Shown: one piece after another, positions 61,214 to 64,000 of the stretch
Position numbering within the stretch: the first letter of the stretch is position 1
How the letters are laid out: each line of letters begins with the position of its first letter
Assembly: GCF_014654725.1 (NCBI RefSeq)
Contig: NZ_JACVZV010000036.1
Coordinates: 62,001 to 126,000 of the forward strand
Source: Vulcanococcus sp. Clear-D1
GTDB lineage: Bacteria > Cyanobacteriota > Cyanobacteriia > PCC-6307 > Cyanobiaceae
Direction: 5' to 3'
Length of the DNA: 64,000 bases
Translations under genes and position numbers: made by a program
Notes under the pieces: generated by a model
Database searches by the model: none
Seen by the model: only the letters and a program-made list of their open reading frames with translations
Told to the model about the DNA's origin: nothing

Positions 61214-61759
61214 GTGCGTCCTTCGCGCTGGCGTGTGGCTGCTGCTCTGGCGTTTGGAGTGGCTGGGCTGCAAATGTCCCCGCTTTGGGCTGAGGGTTTG
61301 CCGCTGCAGGCGGAGGCGGAGCTGCTCGAGAGTCTGCGGGCCCTGGGGGTGAGCGTGCAGCAGGGCGGTGCGTGCGGAGCTCCTGGTCAGCTCGCCACAT
61401 ACAACATGGGCGCCAATCTGCTCTGCCTGGGCGATGCCCTGCAGACCAGAGCCAAGGAGCGCTCCAAGGTGCTCCATCACGAGCTGGTGCATGTGGTGCA
61501 GGACTGCCTCGATGGCCTCGAGACCCCCTCATCGTTGCCGCTCAGCGAAGGGCTGAGGCGAGCCGGTGATCTCACGGAGCGCCAGTTGAATGGCTTCTTC
61601 TTGCAGCACCTGCGCAACCAGGGCAATCTCCAGCACGTGGTGGCCACCACAGCTCCCCTTCCCCAGGACAGCCGTCAGCGGGAAATTGAGGCCTATGCCT
61701 TGCAGGCCGATCCCGCACTGGTGCAGCATCTGCTGCGTCAAAGCTGCCGCAGGCCTTGA
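61214..61759 (+). CDS. Exported protein with an HExxH motif, possible metalloprotease
   Basis: The 181-aa product starts at GTG 61214 and has a signal peptide (RPSRWRVAAALAFGVAGLQ, likely cut near LWAEG). The motif LHHELVHVVQDC contains HELVH, fitting a zinc HExxH site, followed by a polar helical region (GFFLQHLRNQGNLQHVV). Three other cysteines (GACG, LLCL, QSCRR) may form disulphides. I do not recognise the family. Its stop overlaps the ATG of the next MFS gene, so the two are coupled; lnt is upstream. Confidence 0.65.
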   Translation: MRPSRWRVAAALAFGVAGLQMSPLWAEGLPLQAEAELLESLRALGVSVQQGGACGAPGQLATYNMGANLLCLGDALQTRAKERSKVLHHELVHVVQDCLDGLETPSSLPLSEGLRRAGDLTERQLNGFFLQHLRNQGNLQHVVATTAPLPQDSRQREIEAYALQADPALVQHLLRQSCRRP

Positions 61760-63087
61760 TGCCCCTCAATGCTGAGGATTCCCAGGAATCCGCTCTCAGT
61801 CGGCTACTGAGCAGCGCCCGTTCGCTCTGGCAACTGCGCGTTTTTCGTCGCTTCTGGGTGGCCAATCTGGTGTCGAACCTCGGCACCAGCGCCTTTGTGA
61901 TGGCGCTGTCGTGGCTCACGGTGAAGACCTACGGCGCCAGTGGCATCGCGGCCTTGGCCCTGGGCTATGGCGTGCCGCAGTTTTTACTGGAAGTGGTGGG
62001 TGGGGCCGCTGCCGATCGCATCAGCCGGCGGCGGCTGTTTCAGCTCACCGAAACCGGTTTTTTGGTGGTGGCGCTGACGCTCTGGTTGGCGTCGATGGAT
62101 GGCACTGTGCCCCTATGGCTTTTGGTCGCTGTGAATGCCTGCAATGGCGCCATTTCTGCGTTTGATTCACCTGCCCGAACGGCGCTGATCACCGAGATGG
62201 TGCCGCAGCACCAATGGATGGAAGCGCAGCAGCTCTACAGCGCATCGTCCAATGTCACCAACATTTTTGGTCCGGCCCTTGGCGGGGTGCTGCTCAGTAT
62301 TGGCACCAGTAATCGCAGTCATGAAGAGGTGGCCTTCTGCTTCAATGTGCTCAGTTTTTTGCCCCTGTTAGCACTGATTCCCTTTCTGCCTTCGCTGCAC
62401 TCCCCAACCCATGCTGCACGCAGCAAGGGGGAATCTTTTCTGCGCAGCGTTGCTGAGGGCCTGCAGTTTGTGCGCGGCCAGTGGAGTTTGAGGGCGCTGT
62501 TGCAGCTGTTGGCGGTGGTGATGCTGTTGGGGATGCCCTTCCAGACCCTGCTGCCGATCTTTGTGCATGGTCATCGTGCGATGGGCGGGGGTCAGAGCCA
62601 CGGCTATTACGCCGCTTTGCTCTCAGCTGTGGCGCTGGGAGGGTTCGTGGGGGCGTTGTTGGGGATGGCCTCCGGTAGTGGGCGCCGTCCTGGTGGGCCG
62701 CTGTTGGCAGCGTCTGCCGGGCTGGGGCTATCGATCGTGCTGCTGGCCTCCAGTGACGTGATCCATTGGGCCTCGCTGGCGGCGTTCTTTGCAGGAGTCT
62801 GCGGAGTGTTGGCCGTGAATCTTGATACGGCCCTCGTGGAGGGGTTCACGCCGGTTGCCTTGCAGGGCCGGGTGTCGGCCATTGCCAGCTTGGGTAAGGG
62901 GTTGCAGTCATTCAGCGCGGCGGCGGCCAGTGGGCTGATGCATGGGGTCGCGTTGTTTGCGGGTAACCCTGGCTCGGGTTATTGGCCTGTGCAGGTGTCG
63001 ATGGGAGTAGCGCTGATCCTGGCGGTGCTGCTGCTGCGTAGGCCGCTGCTGGCTCTTGATCAGCGATCCGCCTCTGCCGGCGTCTAG
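61759..63087 (+). CDS. MFS transporter (efflux-like)
   Basis: The 442-aa protein has about 12 hydrophobic helices, RRFWVANLVSNLGTSAFVMA near the N-terminus, the cytoplasmic loop AADRISRRRLFQLTETGFL, and PARTALITEMVPQHQWMEAQ, which resembles the DHA2/MFS family with enterobactin-exporter-like features. Substrate is unknown. It starts at ATG 61759 overlapping the stop of the putative protease (TGATG). No clear plus-strand terminator follows. Confidence 0.85.
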   Translation: MPLNAEDSQESALSRLLSSARSLWQLRVFRRFWVANLVSNLGTSAFVMALSWLTVKTYGASGIAALALGYGVPQFLLEVVGGAAADRISRRRLFQLTETGFLVVALTLWLASMDGTVPLWLLVAVNACNGAISAFDSPARTALITEMVPQHQWMEAQQLYSASSNVTNIFGPALGGVLLSIGTSNRSHEEVAFCFNVLSFLPLLALIPFLPSLHSPTHAARSKGESFLRSVAEGLQFVRGQWSLRALLQLLAVVMLLGMPFQTLLPIFVHGHRAMGGGQSHGYYAALLSAVALGGFVGALLGMASGSGRRPGGPLLAASAGLGLSIVLLASSDVIHWASLAAFFAGVCGVLAVNLDTALVEGFTPVALQGRVSAIASLGKGLQSFSAAAASGLMHGVALFAGNPGSGYWPVQVSMGVALILAVLLLRRPLLALDQRSASAGV

Positions 63088-63107
63088 ATCGAGCCCAGAC
63101 GGTGCGC

Positions 63108-63131
63108 AAAAAAAAGCGCCCGAGAGGGCGC
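63108..63131 (-). terminator. Rho-independent terminator after the 33-aa ORF
   Basis: On the minus strand a perfect 6-bp stem GCGCCC/GGGCGC with a TCTC loop is followed by a run of eight T. It lies 27 bases past the stop of the small ORF at 63158-63259. Confidence 0.75.
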
Positions 63132-63157
63132 CGAATCGATGAACTGGCCTCCCCGGA

Positions 63158-63259
63158 TCAGAAGATCTGGGCGCGGGGGTTGCTCACAGTGGCGAGCTGA
63201 GCCTGGTGCAGGCGCTGGGCCTTCAGGATCTGCGCGCGGATGAGGGCGAGGGTGTTCAT
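63158..63259 (-). CDS. Candidate 33-residue small protein
   Basis: A short frame starts at ATG 63259 and encodes MNTLALIRAQILKAQRLHQA followed by a Val/Ala/Asn-containing tail ending in AQIF. It has its own terminator just downstream and an upstream region with a TTTACA/TACACT-like pair with short spacing (minus strand near 63345-63365). It is one amphipathic helix in prediction. The frame also reaches 63439 without family match. I do not recognise it; a regulatory or membrane-associated small protein is possible. Confidence 0.5.
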   Translation of the reverse strand: MNTLALIRAQILKAQRLHQAQLATVSNPRAQIF

Positions 63260-63405
63260 GGCGGTTGCCTCAAGCTGGCAGCCCCGTTCCCTGCTGCCAA
63301 GGCGTGCGTCCCACAAGGGGATGAACGTGTTGAAAGTGTAGCAACGGCTACCGGTGTAAAAGTGTTCGTGGTGTACCGAGGTTTTGTTTCCTGGGTCACG
63401 TTTTG

Positions 63406-63870
63406 ATGTCTTGGCCTTCCGGCGGTGAACTCGGCCCACGTTCCGTGCTGGTGCTTCGCGCGCTCACCCTCTTGCGCTGGCCTTTCGCCCTGGTGGCCTG
63501 CACAGGGATTTTGGCCTGGGTGATTGCCACCGACGACGAGATGATCTTGAAGGGGCCAGTGCGCGTGCAGCTCACGCTTGATCAGCCTCTGCCGGTGTCG
63601 GCGGCCGTGAGTGGTATCGAAGCTCCCATCCGTACCCAGGCGCTGCATGCCACGGTGCAACTCCATGACGGCGTGCGGCTGGCCGCGCCTGTGGCAGTCC
63701 AAGTCCCCCAGTTGAACAAGCCGTTGAAGGCTGAAGTGTTCGGTGCTGTGGCCGTAACGGGCGGCGTGACAGCTCAGGTGAGTGGGAGTGTGGACGCCAG
63801 CGTGGATGGCGAAGTGGACGCTGAGATCACCAAGCCGATCAAGCACGAACGCATTCGCCTGGGCCTTTGA
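63406..63870 (+). CDS. Membrane-anchored protein of unknown function
   Basis: The 154-aa product begins MSWPSGGELGPRSVLVLRAL and has one hydrophobic helix (about 20-42, LLRWPFALVACTGILAWVI), then a beta-rich soluble domain with Val/Ala runs (GVTAQVSGSVDASVDGEVDA). I do not recognise a family. Start is ATG 63406 with a TTG one codon earlier. It is the last protein gene before the tRNA-Ala gene on the other strand. Confidence 0.7.
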   Translation: MSWPSGGELGPRSVLVLRALTLLRWPFALVACTGILAWVIATDDEMILKGPVRVQLTLDQPLPVSAAVSGIEAPIRTQALHATVQLHDGVRLAAPVAVQVPQLNKPLKAEVFGAVAVTGGVTAQVSGSVDASVDGEVDAEITKPIKHERIRLGL

Positions 63871-63891
63871 TGCCTGGCGTTGGCGAGATAC

Positions 63892-63917
63892 AAAAAAACC
63901 CGGGGAATGCCCGGGTT
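63892..63917 (-). terminator. Rho-independent terminator of tRNA-Ala
   Basis: On the minus strand a perfect 8-bp stem AACCCGGG/CCCGGGTT with a CATTC loop is followed by a run of seven T. It lies seven bases past the tRNA-Ala 3' end. Confidence 0.85.
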
Positions 63918-63924
63918 AACTCGA

Positions 63925-63997
63925 TGGAGCCAAGCGGATTCGAACCGCTGACCCCCTGCATGCCATGCAGGTGCTCTACCAGCTGAGCTATGGCCCC
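63925..63997 (-). tRNA. tRNA-Ala (anticodon GGC)
   Basis: On the minus strand a 73-base cloverleaf is clear: acceptor GGGGCCA with TGGCTCC, D arm TAGCTCAGCTGGTAGAGC, anticodon stem CCTGC/GCAGG around ATGGCAT (anticodon GGC), T arm AGCGGTTCGAATCCGCT. Discriminator A, no encoded CCA. A strong terminator follows. Confidence 0.96.
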
Positions 63998-64000
63998 GTT

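Noticed and set aside
1..64000. CRISPR arrays, insertion sequences, prophage or toxin-antitoxin modules
   Set aside because: I saw no regularly spaced repeats, transposase or phage-like proteins, and no adjacent small toxin/antitoxin pair.

Overview
The window is a compact, GC-rich stretch of chromosome from a unicellular cyanobacterium of the Synechococcus/Cyanobium type. The lineage call rests on photosynthesis and clock genes seen directly: psbV (cytochrome c550), petF (plant-type ferredoxin), ftrV (ferredoxin-thioredoxin reductase variable chain), the complete kaiA-kaiB-kaiC clock cluster, the sensor kinase nblS, a cyanobacterial rpoZ, and many cyanobacteria-only families (DUF1818, DUF1825, DUF2811, YlqD, photosystem II S4 protein). 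The order rplU-rpmA / kaiABC / nblS-purD is the neighbourhood I know from marine picocyanobacteria. An intact kaiA argues against Prochlorococcus.

Layout. 1-7.8 kb: 3' part of an ammonium transporter, exported msrB, secG, gpmI, pyrR, ftrV, an anchored unknown protein, a DnaK-like protein, rpoZ. 7.8-16.5 kb: a beta-hydroxyacid dehydrogenase, a 374-bp gene-free gap, a membrane protein/EVE pair, murD directly behind tRNA-Val(GAC), an S4 protein, serA, prmA and petF with its terminator. 16.6-24.7 kb: psbV, rnz, a SpoIID-domain protein overlapping nagB, yebC, truB, a queuosine-precursor transporter, a methyltransferase. 24.4-31.4 kb: rpmA-rplU, kaiABC, and convergent purD-nblS. 31.4-39.6 kb: a single-direction run of an exported unknown, purC, bamA, lpxC, fabZ, lpxA, lpxB and msrA (outer-membrane and lipid A biogenesis). 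39.7-51.2 kb: pepA, a GIY-YIG protein, an HhH protein, an atypical LuxR-type regulator, tyrS, pyrF, a glycosyltransferase, an MFS protein, recO, deoC, hpf. 51.2-64 kb: lipB, acyl-ACP synthetase, ylqD, pyruvate dehydrogenase E2, queA, an AT-rich island with a secreted unknown, sodB, an FKBP isomerase, a phasin-like protein, lnt, a putative metalloprotease, a second MFS protein, a 33-residue small ORF and tRNA-Ala(GGC).

The genes are packed tightly, with many 4-base start/stop overlaps and frequent GTG/TTG starts. Terminators are clear only at a few points. Themes that link genes across the window are envelope biogenesis (murD, spoIID, bamA, lpxC/A/B, lnt, secG), envelope oxidative repair (exported MsrA and MsrB), the circadian clock beside a stress-response kinase, and tRNA/translation functions (truB, queA, queuosine-precursor transporter, rnz, tyrS, hpf).

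I found no CRISPR array, prophage, insertion sequence, toxin-antitoxin pair, defence island or biosynthetic cluster. This is mostly conserved core genome. The items most worth checking are local: a Glu in place of the first twin-His of the ammonium transporter, the exceptional Shine-Dalgarno and palindrome inside the kai cluster, the tRNA-Val/murD junction, an ORF remnant without a start next to tyrS, the 33-residue ORF, and the AT-rich island near sodB.
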